A stretch of DNA of 51,382 bases from Chloroflexi bacterium ADurb.Bin180 (GTDB taxonomy: Bacteria > Chloroflexota > Anaerolineae > UBA2200). A program made the position numbers and the translations under genes. Every line of letters starts with the position of its first letter. The stretch's first letter is position 1. The notes under the pieces were generated by a model. The model had not been told where the DNA came from and did no database searches. It saw nothing but the letters and a program-made list of their open reading frames with translations. The stretch lies in contig MWCV01000017.1 in assembly GCA_002070215.1 (NCBI GenBank), positions 1 to 51,382 of the forward strand. The letters run 5' to 3'. Shown piece after piece: positions 27,882-36,869 of this stretch.

Positions 27882-29150
27882 ATGTTGGATTTGCGGTTGA
27901 TACGAGAGAAACCCGATTTCGTCAAGGCGGCGATGGCTTCGCTGGGCAGCGATGCGCCCATCGACCAGATTCTCCGGCTGGACGAGAGACGCCGTGGAAT
28001 CCTCGCCGAGGTAGAGCTGCTGAAGGCGCAGCGCAATGAGGTGTCCAAGGAGATTGGCCGCCTGCGTGGTGGAGAGGGGTCTGAGCAACTGAAAGAGCAG
28101 AGCCGCACTATCGGCGAGCGAATCAGGGCGTTGGACGAGGAGGTCAAGGACGTCGAGGCCAGACTGAACGCGGCGATGTACGAAGTGCCGAACATCCCTC
28201 ACGAGTCGGTTCCCCCGGGCAAAGATGACCGTGAAAACGTGGTGGTGCGTACGGTTGGCGAGCCGCGCCACTTTGATTTCACCCCACTGGCACACTGGGA
28301 CCTTGGTCCAGCGCTGGGCCTCATCGATTTCGAGCGCGGAGTGCGTATGTCGGGGACTCGCTTCTACCTGCTCAAGGGCATGGGCGCCAGACTCCAGAGG
28401 GCGCTGATCACCTGGATGCTTGACCTGCACGTGGCCAAGCACGGCTATACCGAAATCTATCCGCCCTACATGGTTCGCGAGGACTGCCTGTGGGTCGACG
28501 GCAAGCTGCCCAAGTTCCGCGACAACATCTACCACGATGCGGAAGAGAACCTGTGGTGGGTTGGCACAGCGGAAACGCCGCTCACCAACCTGCATCGCGA
28601 CGAAACGCTACTGCTGGCCGACCTGCCGCGCAACTATGTGGCCTACACTGCCTGCTTTCGCCGGGAAAAGATGAGCGCCGGTCGTGATGTCAGGGGCATC
28701 AAGCGCGGCCACCAGTTCGATAAGGTTGAGATGTTCAAGTTCACTACGCCCGAGTCCAGCTACGAAGAGTTAGAGAAGATGGTGGGTCAGGCGGAAGAGG
28801 TGGCGACGCTGCTGGGTATCCCGCACCGCGTCATTCTGATGTGCACGGGCGATCTCGGCTTTGTTGCGGCGAAGAAGTACGACGTCGAGATGTGGGCGCC
28901 TGGCTGCGGTGAATGGCTGGAAGTGTCAAGCATCTCCAACTGCACGGACTTTCAGACCAGGCGCGGTAACATGCGCTTTCGTCGCGAACCAGGGGCCAGG
29001 CCCGAGTACATGCATACTCTCAATGGCTCTGGGCTGGCACTGCCGCGTACTCTCATTGCCGTGATGGAGAACTATCAGCAAGCGGATGGCAGTGTAGTAG
29101 TGCCAGAGGTCTTGCGACCCTATATGGCTGGTGTGGACGTCATTCGCTGA
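27882..29150 (+). CDS. serS: Seryl-tRNA synthetase
   Basis: 422 residues, standard length. It attaches serine to tRNA-Ser (and to tRNA-Sec where present). The N-terminal coiled-coil arm spans about residues 30-105. Class II motif 2 is FRREKMSAGRDVRGIKRGHQ near residue 263, and motif 3 is NGSGLALPRTLIAVMENYQ near residue 383. TCAGGAGGTGCGAG precedes the ATG, 18 bases behind the T-box terminator. Two tRNA-Ser genes follow immediately. Confidence 0.97.
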   Translation: MLDLRLIREKPDFVKAAMASLGSDAPIDQILRLDERRRGILAEVELLKAQRNEVSKEIGRLRGGEGSEQLKEQSRTIGERIRALDEEVKDVEARLNAAMYEVPNIPHESVPPGKDDRENVVVRTVGEPRHFDFTPLAHWDLGPALGLIDFERGVRMSGTRFYLLKGMGARLQRALITWMLDLHVAKHGYTEIYPPYMVREDCLWVDGKLPKFRDNIYHDAEENLWWVGTAETPLTNLHRDETLLLADLPRNYVAYTACFRREKMSAGRDVRGIKRGHQFDKVEMFKFTTPESSYEELEKMVGQAEEVATLLGIPHRVILMCTGDLGFVAAKKYDVEMWAPGCGEWLEVSSISNCTDFQTRRGNMRFRREPGARPEYMHTLNGSGLALPRTLIAVMENYQQADGSVVVPEVLRPYMAGVDVIR

Positions 29151-29157
29151 CCCTGGT

Positions 29158-29186
29158 TTGACTTGTACCACTGACTCGCTTATACT
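29158..29186 (+). promoter_or_regulatory. Promoter of the tRNA-Ser pair
   Basis: TTGACT (29158-29163), 17 bases, TATACT (29181-29186), starting 33 bp before the first tRNA. It allows the tRNAs to be made independently of the T-box-controlled serS transcript. Confidence 0.75.
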
Positions 29187-29218
29187 TGGCGCGTTCGTAC
29201 AGGCACCGTCGCCGCGCC

Positions 29219-29305
<87 letters not shown>

Positions 29306-29328
29306 AGGATTGATGAGGTGTCTGGCCA

Positions 29329-29419
29329 GGGGAGATGCCAGAGTGGACGATCGGAGCCGCCTGCTAAGCGGTTGAAGGGGGTAATGCCTCTTCCCAGGGT
29401 TCGAATCCCTGTCTCCCCG
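29329..29419 (+). tRNA. tRNA-Ser (anticodon GCU)
   Basis: A 91-base class II tRNA. The acceptor GGGGAGA (29329-29335) pairs with TCTCCCC (29412-29418), discriminator G. The anticodon loop CTGCTAA contains GCT; the variable arm is long and the T loop is TTCGAAT. CCA is not encoded. It lies 24 bases behind the other tRNA-Ser. Confidence 0.95.
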
Positions 29420-29434
29420 CTTCTTCGATTGTGC

Positions 29435-29480
29435 AGAACGCAAGTGCTGGCCACAGCACTTGCGTTCTGGTCTTTCTGGG
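29435..29480 (+). terminator. Terminator after the tRNA-Ser genes
   Basis: A perfect 15-bp stem (29435-29449 with 29454-29468) around a four-base GCCA loop, followed by GGTCTTTCT. Confidence 0.88.
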
Positions 29481-29490
29481 AGCTCGATCG

Positions 29491-29519
29491 TTGACAATTG
29501 ACCGGAAAACGGGTAGAAT
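29491..29519 (+). promoter_or_regulatory. hpf promoter
   Basis: TTGACA (29491-29496), 17-base spacer, TAGAAT (29514-29519); near-consensus. It lies 112 bp before the hpf start, leaving a long untranslated leader with no reading frame of note. Confidence 0.8.
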
Positions 29520-29631
29520 AAAACCGAGATGAGCAAGCACCCCTTCGCTTCAGTCTCTGCCGACCGCCCGCCGCCCGCGTCTGGCCATCATCTTCCTGTG
29601 TTCGAATCCCCAGCAAGAAAGGAGCAGAGAG

Positions 29632-30177
29632 ATGCAGCTAATCATCACGGGCAAGAACATGGAGGTCAGCGAGCCGCTCAAGGACTATGTGCAGAAGAAG
29701 ATCGGCAAACTCGACCGTTTCCTCCCCATGATTGGCGAAGTGCACGTCGAGCTCTCCAGCGAGAAAGTCAAGAGCAACCAGGACCGTCACGTGGTGCAGG
29801 TCACCATGAACAACGACGGCACCATTCTGCGTGCCGAGGAGCGCAGCGCCGATATCCTGGCGGCGGTCGACGAGGTTCGCGACAAGCTGCAGCGTCAGAT
29901 CGAGCGCTTTAAGGATCGGCCAGCTCGCCGGCGCCAGCGAGCCCGTGCCGCGATGCCCGAGCCAGAGGCACCGGTCGAGGAGGAGGCGGCGGCGCCCAGG
30001 ATCGTTCGCACGAAGCAGTTCAACGTCACGCCGATGTCAGATGAGGAAGCCATTGAGCAGATGGAGCTGCTGGGGCACGACTTTTTTGTCTTTTACAACC
30101 CGACCACGGCATCGATGAACGTGCTCTACCGACGCAAAGACGGGAACTATGGTCTGTTGCAGCCGGTGCTCATCTAG
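29632..30177 (+). CDS. hpf: Ribosome hibernation promoting factor, long form
   Basis: 181 residues, the long HPF type that pairs 70S ribosomes into inactive 100S dimers. The N-terminal S30AE domain (about 1-100) begins MQLIITGKNMEVSEPLKDYV. A linker rich in Arg, Glu, Pro and Ala (about 100-122) leads to the C-terminal dimerisation domain with MSDEEAIEQMELLGHDFFVF and VLYRRKDGNYGLLQP, which is strongly conserved. AAAGGAGCAGAGAG precedes the ATG. It has its own promoter and terminator, so it can be tuned separately during starvation. Confidence 0.95.
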   Translation: MQLIITGKNMEVSEPLKDYVQKKIGKLDRFLPMIGEVHVELSSEKVKSNQDRHVVQVTMNNDGTILRAEERSADILAAVDEVRDKLQRQIERFKDRPARRRQRARAAMPEPEAPVEEEAAAPRIVRTKQFNVTPMSDEEAIEQMELLGHDFFVFYNPTTASMNVLYRRKDGNYGLLQPVLI

Positions 30178-30196
30178 CTAGCGGCTCTGTTGTGCG

Positions 30197-30223
30197 GGGG
30201 CGAGTCGATGACTCGCCCCTTTG
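30197..30223 (+). terminator. Terminator after hpf
   Basis: 9-bp perfect stem GGGGCGAGT/ACTCGCCCC (30197-30205, 30211-30219) with a five-base loop, followed by TTTG. Confidence 0.75.
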
Positions 30224-30263
30224 CCTGCCACAACGTCGCGAAACCTGAAGGGGGTCCTGGGCT

Positions 30264-30740
30264 ATGGCCGCAAAGAAGACAGTGCTGTTCGTCTGTACGG
30301 GAAACGTATGTCGTTCTCCAATGGCGGCCGGGCTGTTCTTTGATCGTCTGGTGCGTGACAACGCCCAGCGTGCCGTCAGGGTGCGCTCGGCAGGAACGTG
30401 GGCCCTGGAGGATCAGCCGGCGTCGGCCTACGCCCTTCAGGTCATGGCCGAGAGAGGGCTCGACATCAGTGCGCACCGCGGGCACAACCTCACTCAGACG
30501 ACGGTCGACGAAACCGACCTGATCCTGGTGATGACCCTTCGTCACAAAGAGGCGCTCGTGCAGGATTTCCAGGGAGCAGAGGGAAAGGTGCACCTGCTCT
30601 CCGGCATGGCTGGCCCCACCTACGATGTCCAGGATCCCTACGGCGGCTCCATTGTCGAGTATCGCCAGACGGCGAACGAACTGGACGAGCTGATCGAAAA
30701 GGGCTATCCACGCATCATGGAGCTGCTTGGTCTCAAGTAA
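30264..30740 (+). CDS. Low-molecular-weight protein tyrosine phosphatase family
   Basis: 158 residues. The P-loop VCTGNVCRSPMAAG carries C-x5-R-S at about residues 12-19, and the acid DPYGGS lies near residue 127. Such enzymes dephosphorylate phosphotyrosine or phosphoarginine (YwlE) proteins; a relative class reduces arsenate. The second residue of the loop (Thr in CTGNVCRS) is as in phosphoarginine phosphatases such as YwlE, but no McsB-type arginine kinase is nearby to support that. The ATG follows GGGGGTCCTGGGCT. Confidence 0.85.
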   Translation: MAAKKTVLFVCTGNVCRSPMAAGLFFDRLVRDNAQRAVRVRSAGTWALEDQPASAYALQVMAERGLDISAHRGHNLTQTTVDETDLILVMTLRHKEALVQDFQGAEGKVHLLSGMAGPTYDVQDPYGGSIVEYRQTANELDELIEKGYPRIMELLGLK

Positions 30741-30744
30741 TCAC

Positions 30745-30775
30745 AAGCCCACGCCAGGTTGTCCTGCGTGGGCTT
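30745..30775 (+). terminator. Hairpin after the phosphatase gene
   Basis: 10-bp perfect stem AAGCCCACGC/GCGTGGGCTT (30745-30754, 30766-30775) with a small inner AGG/CCT pairing. It lies between convergent genes and may end transcription from both sides; the T tract is weak. Confidence 0.6.
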
Positions 30776-30812
30776 GCAGTTCCCTTCTTCTCTTCTCCCC
30801 GCTCGTTGCGCC

Positions 30813-31325
30813 CTATTCCCACCAGCCTCTGAGGAACTTGTCCCACTCGGTGTTCTGTTCCAGATACGGTTGAAAGAGATACCGCCCTGTTGCCTTGGGC
30901 TCGACGGGTTGAGTGAGCAGGCTCATCCGGGCCTGCTCCAAGCTCTTGCCGCCCTTGCGCCTGTTGCAGTTCGGGCAGGCACTGACCAGGTTGGTCCACA
31001 CGTGCTCTCCGCCCCGGTGGCGTGGAACGAGATGGTCCATGGTCAGGTTGCGGGTTTGCTTTCCGCAGTACTGGCAGGTGTAGTTATCGCGCCTAAAGAT
31101 CTCTCGCCGGCACAGCCGAACGCGAGGCAGGGGGCGCCGGACCAGGTACTCCAGTCGGATTACCGATGGGGCAGGCCACAAGCGGTTGGCGGAACGTATG
31201 TAACCTCTGCCGTTCTCGAGGATTTCTGCCTTGCCGCCAAAGATCATCCCCAGAGCACGACGCAAAGCACAGACGTTCAGCGGCTCATAATCTTGGTTCA
31301 GGACCAGTACGGCACTGCTATTCAT
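30813..31325 (-). CDS. HNH endonuclease family protein
   Basis: 170 residues from the ATG at 31325. The C-terminal half carries a zinc-finger HNH domain: CQYCGKQTRNLTMDHLVPR, then HRGGEHVWTNLVSACPNCN, with CxxC pairs at both ends and the DH that would bind the metal. The N-terminal segment (SAVLVLNQDYEPLNVCALRR) is shared by a widespread family of single-copy bacterial HNH proteins of unknown role. Neighbours give no function, and there is no restriction methylase nearby. It has its own promoter. Confidence 0.85.
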   Translation of the reverse strand: MNSSAVLVLNQDYEPLNVCALRRALGMIFGGKAEILENGRGYIRSANRLWPAPSVIRLEYLVRRPLPRVRLCRREIFRRDNYTCQYCGKQTRNLTMDHLVPRHRGGEHVWTNLVSACPNCNRRKGGKSLEQARMSLLTQPVEPKATGRYLFQPYLEQNTEWDKFLRGWWE

Positions 31326-31350
31326 GTTGACTCGCCCAGATGACTGGCTA

Positions 31351-31379
31351 AGTATAGCATACGGGCCACGGGAGGTCAA
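31351..31379 (-). promoter_or_regulatory. Promoter of the HNH gene
   Basis: On the minus strand TTGACC (31379-31374), 17 bases and TATACT (31356-31351), 26 bp before the ATG. Confidence 0.75.
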
Positions 31380-31459
31380 CCAGGATTCCACCGGCGGCTC
31401 GACAGGGCACGGTCCAGGGGCCTTGGCCACCGGGCGCAGTTGGCCTGAACGCAGCGCCT

Positions 31460-32635
31460 CTAGCGCGGTTGGAGAAGGCGCCACACCGGATCGTTATTGA
31501 AATAGTCCAGTTCACCGCAAAAGTACTGGATATGGCTGCCCATGTCTACCGGTCCATAGGCGTACTGCCAGAGCAGATAGCCATCGACGCCAGCCTGCAG
31601 GCTTTGAGTCAGGTCGGCGGCAATGGCTTGCGCCCGTGATTGCAGGGCGTCCCCGGATAACGGCTGGCAGCTCTTGTCGTGTCCCTCGAGCTGAACCTCG
31701 CCGAAGAAGATGGGTTTGCCGAGCTCGTGTGCTATGGCCAGCTCCGTATGGGGAAGGCCCCCGACGCGGCGATGAACGGAGACAACGTCAACGGTTGGCA
31801 GGGCGGAGATGCGGCGGAACGCCTCCCTGGCCAAAGGGTCAAAGCGCGCGTCTAGCGTGCCAGCAGAGACCAGATGCTGTGCATCGAGACGCTTGATTTC
31901 GGTTGACGTAACGTCTGCCCAGTGAACCAGTGCGTCCCAGCAATCCGGTCCCGCGTCGCCGTCCGGGCAGAGCGGCTCATTCATCAACTCCCACATCAGG
32001 ATTTCGGGACGGTCGGCGAACAAAGGCACTACACGGCGGATGTGCGGGAGGTCTACCACTTCGTAGCGGCCGCGGAACCACGCTGCGTCCTTCTGTCCGT
32101 AGAAATCCTGCAGCGTGACGATGAAGCGAATCCCGTACTGGCCACCCAGGTCGAGCAGCCGTGCCAGCCGAGTCAGGTCGCACCACGGCTCGACCCAGAC
32201 CCGCACCACCATTACGCCCAGGCCAGCCAACTGCGACATTCCCTCCACCATCTTGCTCTCCGGGAAGAAAGGCCCGGCGAGGAAGGAGGCGTTGGTGCCC
32301 ACAAACACGTATGGTCGACCGTCAACACCCAAGTCCTCGCCCGAGCGAGTTGCCCACCCGAGGCCGGTCGGCGTCTGCTGTGTCAGGTCAGGCGAGAGAC
32401 GCGCTGCGGAGGCCGTGTTTGCTGGCGCGGCCCTCTCCTCGCCGATGAAGAGCGGGAGGCTGAGCCGCTTGGACTCGGGCTGACAGAACAGAGGCACGTA
32501 CGAGGTGTACCGCGACTGGGAGTGCACACGGGGTGCTGGCACGGTCGCGAGCAGGAGTCCCAGGCAGAGCCCAACCAACAGCGAGCTTCTGAGGCGCCTG
32601 ACCCAGACAGGGACGCATTCCAGGTAAGCTGGCAT
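31460..32635 (-). CDS. Exported glycoside hydrolase, GH5-like (mannanase/cellulase superfamily)
   Basis: 391 residues from the ATG at 32635 (a TTG three codons earlier is possible). A signal peptide with a basic start and LLVGLCLGLLLATVPAPRV core lies at about 14-40. A TIM barrel begins near residue 90. The acid/base glutamate is E220 in WELMNEPLCP and the nucleophile E313 in IFFGEVQLEG, the clan GH-A pair; VVSVHRRVGG and WQYAYGP near the end fit later strands. The substrate is probably a beta-mannan or beta-glucan, not determinable here. It lies 22 bp behind the SpoIID-amidase gene on the same strand and probably shares its transcript. Confidence 0.8.
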   Translation of the reverse strand: MPAYLECVPVWVRRLRSSLLVGLCLGLLLATVPAPRVHSQSRYTSYVPLFCQPESKRLSLPLFIGEERAAPANTASAARLSPDLTQQTPTGLGWATRSGEDLGVDGRPYVFVGTNASFLAGPFFPESKMVEGMSQLAGLGVMVVRVWVEPWCDLTRLARLLDLGGQYGIRFIVTLQDFYGQKDAAWFRGRYEVVDLPHIRRVVPLFADRPEILMWELMNEPLCPDGDAGPDCWDALVHWADVTSTEIKRLDAQHLVSAGTLDARFDPLAREAFRRISALPTVDVVSVHRRVGGLPHTELAIAHELGKPIFFGEVQLEGHDKSCQPLSGDALQSRAQAIAADLTQSLQAGVDGYLLWQYAYGPVDMGSHIQYFCGELDYFNNDPVWRLLQPR

Positions 32636-32657
32636 ACGAACCAACCTTCTCAGACCC

Positions 32658-35600
32658 TCAGGAGCACCTGTTAGCCATATTCAGCGACACGAGGATCAGG
32701 TCGAACAGGTCCACCTGACCGTCGTTGTTGATATCGGCCGCGGGGTTGCCGGGCGGTGACTGGCGGTAGTTGATGCTGACCAGCACCAGGTCCATCAGGT
32801 CCACGACACAGTCGCCGTTCACGTCGCCGGCTCGCAGCCCCACCAGCTCCGCTGTGGTCTCGGCGCCTCCAGTGACTGTGGCCCTGATTTTGCTGCTGAG
32901 GTATCCGGGAAGGCCAAGGTCGAGCTCGTAGCTGCCCGGCGGAAGGTCAGCGAGCACATAGGTGCCGTCCGCCAGACTCTCGGCGGAGTGACCGCCTGTC
33001 GCCATTACCGTAACGCCACCATGGTTAGTCCGGCCTTGAAGCAGGACACGCCCCCTGATCGAGCCAGTGGCCGGCGTGGGTGATGCCGTCAGGGTGGGCG
33101 ATGCGGTCACGGTAGGGCTGGCCGTGGCGGTTGGCGGAAGCGGGGACGGCGTCGCTGTGGCCGTAGGTTGCGGCGTTGCCGTCGGTGTTGCTGAAGCGGT
33201 GGGCGTGACCGCAGGAAGGGTTGCCGACGGCATTGGCGACAGGAAGGCATAGGAAGGGCTGTCCGACACGTTGCCTGCGCGGTCCGAGATGCGATAGCGG
33301 ACGTGGGTCCCCACGGGCGTGGTCAGCTTGACCGGTACGGTGGCGGTGGTGCCCTCCGTTGCGGCAAGGGCTAGAGAACGCCACTCGCCGAAGGTGCTGC
33401 CGCCATCGGACGAGATGGCAAACTGAGCACTGCTAACCCGCAGACCGCTGCCCGAGTCGTGCACTGTGGTCGCGCCGTCGCTGCCTTCGCCCCACTGTGG
33501 CCCGCTGGTGTCGAGCAACACGCTCATCGTGTAGATGGGGGAAAGGTTGCCCGCAGCGTCCATATAGCGCACTGCCACCTGCTTGAGCCCGTCTCCGGGC
33601 GTGAGTTGCCACTCCACTTTGCTGGTATAGGGTCGCGGGCTGCGGAACAATGAAATACGGTCCAGGACCAGGTCGCCAGCGCCGCTGAACATCGTCCTGA
33701 ACTCGAGGCCGCTGCTATCGCGCCGATAGTAGGAAAAGTCAAGGGGCAATTCAACATAATCGGACCCGGGAAGATCGTCGCCACTGACCGCGCGTGAGGC
33801 GTAGATGTTGACGCCGGCATTGTCGCTGACATCGAGAGTCGCCAGGTAGTTGCTGCTTCTGTCGGGGCTGCGTAGACGGAAGAAAACGCGGTAGCTACGG
33901 CTGACTGGCAGGTCGCGAAAGTAAGGCCCGTACCAGTAGCCGGCGGCGTCAAGGCCGGCCCTGCCCATCCACGCCAGCCCCTTCGACGCGGCCGGGTCGG
34001 TGGTGGAAACGCCGCTCTGGTGTCGCAGGTCCTCGCCCTCCCATAGCCAGCCGTCTCCGAGGAACGTCCACGCTGCTCCTTCGGCAGAGGTGTTCAGGGT
34101 GACCGTCAGGATGTTGGACAGGCCGGGGCCGTTCAGGCTGCCAGTGGGGGGCGTGTTGTCCACCGTGACGGTGATGCTGTGTTCGGCGGTAAAGCTGGCC
34201 AGTTGCACCCCTGTCCGAAGCACGTGCGTTCCCTCAGGCAGTCCGGCAGTATTCCATTTGAATTGGAAGGGCGCCGTGGTGTCAGCAGACAGATAGCTCC
34301 CGTCGGCATACAGGAGAACCTGGGTCACCGGAGGGCTTGCCGTCACGCTCACGGGCACTACCCCGCTCAGCCTGGACTCGAGCGCGGGAGTTTCGATGCG
34401 AACGTTGGGTGCCACCTGGGCCATGCGTGACCACACCGCCTGGCGAATTGCCGGCAGTCTGGCGTAGACGTACTTGCCCGGGCACGTGGTCTGTGCTCCA
34501 TCGCGGTGCGCCATGATGTTGGGCAGCTCCTTGTCGATGAAGAAGGCGCTCTGCAGGGGATGGACCATGTGCAGGTTGCCCTTCCATGCCAGGAGCTCAA
34601 CCAGGGAGGTCTGCATAGCGGAGGTGATATCAACCTGGTCATAGTCGCCAATGAGCGACACGCCGATCGAACCCCAGGCATACTGCAGGGCATGCCCGCC
34701 GACCACACCCTCGCCGCCGGCTCGGCCCTCGTAAATGCGTCCCTGCGAATCGATGAGATAGTTGTAGCCAATGTCGCCCCAGCCGCGCGTCACGGCATGA
34801 TAGTAGTAGATGGCGCGGACGGTGGCTGCCGGGTCAAGCGCGTTGTTCGGGGTGGCCGTATGGTGCACAACCACCTTGCGGATGGTGCGGTACTCTGGTG
34901 TCCAGGTCATCAGTTTCTCGTCAGCACCCCACGCGGCACGAGAAATGATCACCGGACCGGAGGCAGGAGCGGAGGCGACGGCCAGGGCCTGCGCTTGCTC
35001 GGCGGTGTTGCCGCGGCGCGAGTCGATGAACACAATAGTGATGGCTGAGAGTACCGGGGTCACCCCTGGCGTGGCCGAGGTCAGTGTCACCCGGTACTGG
35101 ACGTACTCGCCGGTGCGATATACCAATTCACCGTACCTGAGGCGAGGTTTTTCACGCTCTGCGTCCATCGGGGGCACGTCGGTCCAAAGGCTCCAGGAAC
35201 TCCCGTCCTGGCTGGTACGCAGCGACAGGGTGATGGCTGTGCCAGCGGGCAGAGTGGACTGCATGATTGAGCCCAGGGCGACGAAAGTCATCGGCGCTGG
35301 CTGCATCACGGAGGCGTACACACCGGTGGTATTGCCCGGTGCCAGGGCCACCTCGCCGTCGCCCGATGCCGTCAGCATGGTGCCGGAGTGAGAACCAAGA
35401 GCAAAGTCAGCCAGGGTGCTCTGGACCCACTGCTCAACGGCCGACGTAGACAGCCTTGGCTCGGGAGTGGGACCTACTCCGGCGTGCACACTCGGTCCCA
35501 GTAAGGTGCCCGCTGCCGGCAGGTTGACGGCCGGGTTGTAGCCATCCTCGAAATGGAAGGCAAAGCGATGCTCACCAACGGGCAGCCGCGTTGCGTAGCG

Positions 35601-36851
35601 ATACAATGTGCCCTGGGACACGGTGCCCGCAGGACTCAACGCGTAGGCATGGTCATCGATGAGCACGTGGGCGGCAATCGGCTTGTCGCTGCCCGAATAG
35701 GTCACTTCGAACCTGAACAGAGTGCCCGAGTCGCCGTTGGAGGGGCTGACTCCGCCGTCCATCAGTCGGTGCGGGGGCAGCTTGAGAACCTGGGCCCGAG
35801 AGTAGTAATGCAGCAGAATGGCGGCATAGTCGCGGCCCTGCTGCGCCAGCACTCTGGCGCCTTCCTGGCACATCCCGACGCCGTGCCCGGCCATCGAGGT
35901 AAAGCCGCAGGGGCAGCTAACGCTGCGGCAGTAGGGCAGAGCCGCATCCCAGACGGCCTCCGAGTTGCGGGTATGACCGTCGCAGTGGGCAAAGAAGTAG
36001 GCATAGATGATGCTGCCAGCGTAGGTGACGGCAACGTTGTGCGTGGCGTCTACTGCGGCGTTGGTCGTCTCGTACTGGATCGGGCTCCAGACCTGGCAAT
36101 GGACCGTGGTGCAGAGGTCAGCATCGGGCAGGTGGCGGCGTGCCGTGGCAGCATAGCACCGTGCGGCCACCGCCTGCGCCTTCAGAGCCTCCGCTGGCCA
36201 GTAGGGAGGGACCTCGCGGGGGAGCACGCCCTTGACGTACTCGTCCAGAGACATAACCACCACAATGCCGTCCGGCATGAGCACGCGGACAGTCGCCGGC
36301 AGGGCAGTCACACCGGTTGGCTGGTAGCCGCTGCTGCGAATCTGGGCCAGCTCCTCAGCAGATAGCTCGTGGGCGGCCTGTGCACGGAAGATGGCGTCCA
36401 GCTCCTTAGCCTGCTCCGCTGTTGGTGCAGAGAGAACCATCTCCATGTCGACCGTGGTCCACGATCCGGCCGAGACAGTGCGTCGGCTGGAAGACATCGT
36501 GATGTGATCCCTGGCTTGAACCCGGATGTCATAAGTGCCTGGAGGAGCGGGCAAGTTGTAGCGTCCCTGGCCATCGGTTCCTGTCTCGAGCGCGCCCACA
36601 CTCACTCGCGCGCCGGCAATGGGCTGGTGAGTCAGCAGGTCGGTGACAACGCCACGGAAACCTGTGGCGTCCGCCCTCGCTCCAGAAGCAGCCCACATTA
36701 TCCAGGCCACGCTCAGAAGCAGAGCCAGGGTCATACGGAACGGCCGAGCCGACAGCGTGGTATCCTGCGTGCCGCGTACCGACGGCGTGGTGCGTTCCGA
36801 AGGCGATGGCCTCCCTGGTGTATTGGTGTCCGTTTCTTGTGCTTGGGTCAT
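32658..36851 (-). CDS. Multidomain wall protein: SpoIID-like, PGRP/amidase_2, Ig-like and dockerin
   Basis: 1397 residues. The order is a cytoplasmic start, a membrane or signal helix (about 39-60), a carboxypeptidase-regulatory beta domain (62-140), a SpoIID/LytB domain (about 185-370) with the catalytic Glu in PREVPPYWPAEALKAQAVAA (E213), and a beta-rich spacer. A PGRP/N-acetylmuramoyl-L-alanine amidase domain follows (about 635-810), with zinc ligands visible in VVVHHTATPN and AHRDGAQTTCPG. Then come Ig-like repeats, a Pro-Thr linker (about 1200-1262), a second carboxypeptidase-regulatory domain and a terminal type I dockerin (two copies of a D-N/I-N-x-D-x-x-V-D-L-x-D-L calcium loop). SpoIID cleaves glycan without stem peptides, which the amidase could produce. 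Confidence 0.88.
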   Translation of the reverse strand: MTQAQETDTNTPGRPSPSERTTPSVRGTQDTTLSARPFRMTLALLLSVAWIMWAASGARADATGFRGVVTDLLTHQPIAGARVSVGALETGTDGQGRYNLPAPPGTYDIRVQARDHITMSSSRRTVSAGSWTTVDMEMVLSAPTAEQAKELDAIFRAQAAHELSAEELAQIRSSGYQPTGVTALPATVRVLMPDGIVVVMSLDEYVKGVLPREVPPYWPAEALKAQAVAARCYAATARRHLPDADLCTTVHCQVWSPIQYETTNAAVDATHNVAVTYAGSIIYAYFFAHCDGHTRNSEAVWDAALPYCRSVSCPCGFTSMAGHGVGMCQEGARVLAQQGRDYAAILLHYYSRAQVLKLPPHRLMDGGVSPSNGDSGTLFRFEVTYSGSDKPIAAHVLIDDHAYALSPAGTVSQGTLYRYATRLPVGEHRFAFHFEDGYNPAVNLPAAGTLLGPSVHAGVGPTPEPRLSTSAVEQWVQSTLADFALGSHSGTMLTASGDGEVALAPGNTTGVYASVMQPAPMTFVALGSIMQSTLPAGTAITLSLRTSQDGSSWSLWTDVPPMDAEREKPRLRYGELVYRTGEYVQYRVTLTSATPGVTPVLSAITIVFIDSRRGNTAEQAQALAVASAPASGPVIISRAAWGADEKLMTWTPEYRTIRKVVVHHTATPNNALDPAATVRAIYYYHAVTRGWGDIGYNYLIDSQGRIYEGRAGGEGVVGGHALQYAWGSIGVSLIGDYDQVDITSAMQTSLVELLAWKGNLHMVHPLQSAFFIDKELPNIMAHRDGAQTTCPGKYVYARLPAIRQAVWSRMAQVAPNVRIETPALESRLSGVVPVSVTASPPVTQVLLYADGSYLSADTTAPFQFKWNTAGLPEGTHVLRTGVQLASFTAEHSITVTVDNTPPTGSLNGPGLSNILTVTLNTSAEGAAWTFLGDGWLWEGEDLRHQSGVSTTDPAASKGLAWMGRAGLDAAGYWYGPYFRDLPVSRSYRVFFRLRSPDRSSNYLATLDVSDNAGVNIYASRAVSGDDLPGSDYVELPLDFSYYRRDSSGLEFRTMFSGAGDLVLDRISLFRSPRPYTSKVEWQLTPGDGLKQVAVRYMDAAGNLSPIYTMSVLLDTSGPQWGEGSDGATTVHDSGSGLRVSSAQFAISSDGGSTFGEWRSLALAATEGTTATVPVKLTTPVGTHVRYRISDRAGNVSDSPSYAFLSPMPSATLPAVTPTASATPTATPQPTATATPSPLPPTATASPTVTASPTLTASPTPATGSIRGRVLLQGRTNHGGVTVMATGGHSAESLADGTYVLADLPPGSYELDLGLPGYLSSKIRATVTGGAETTAELVGLRAGDVNGDCVVDLMDLVLVSINYRQSPPGNPAADINNDGQVDLFDLILVSLNMANRCS

Positions 36852-36869
36852 TGGCCTGGCCTCTCCGGG

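Noticed and set aside
30264-30740. Arsenate reductase (ArsC)
   Set aside because: The P-loop and DPYGG fit the phosphatase branch and there are no ars genes beside it.
33070-33235. Repeated GGCGTTGCCGTCGG-like words
   Set aside because: They encode the Pro-Thr linker of the SpoIID-amidase protein on the minus strand and are not a separate repeat element.
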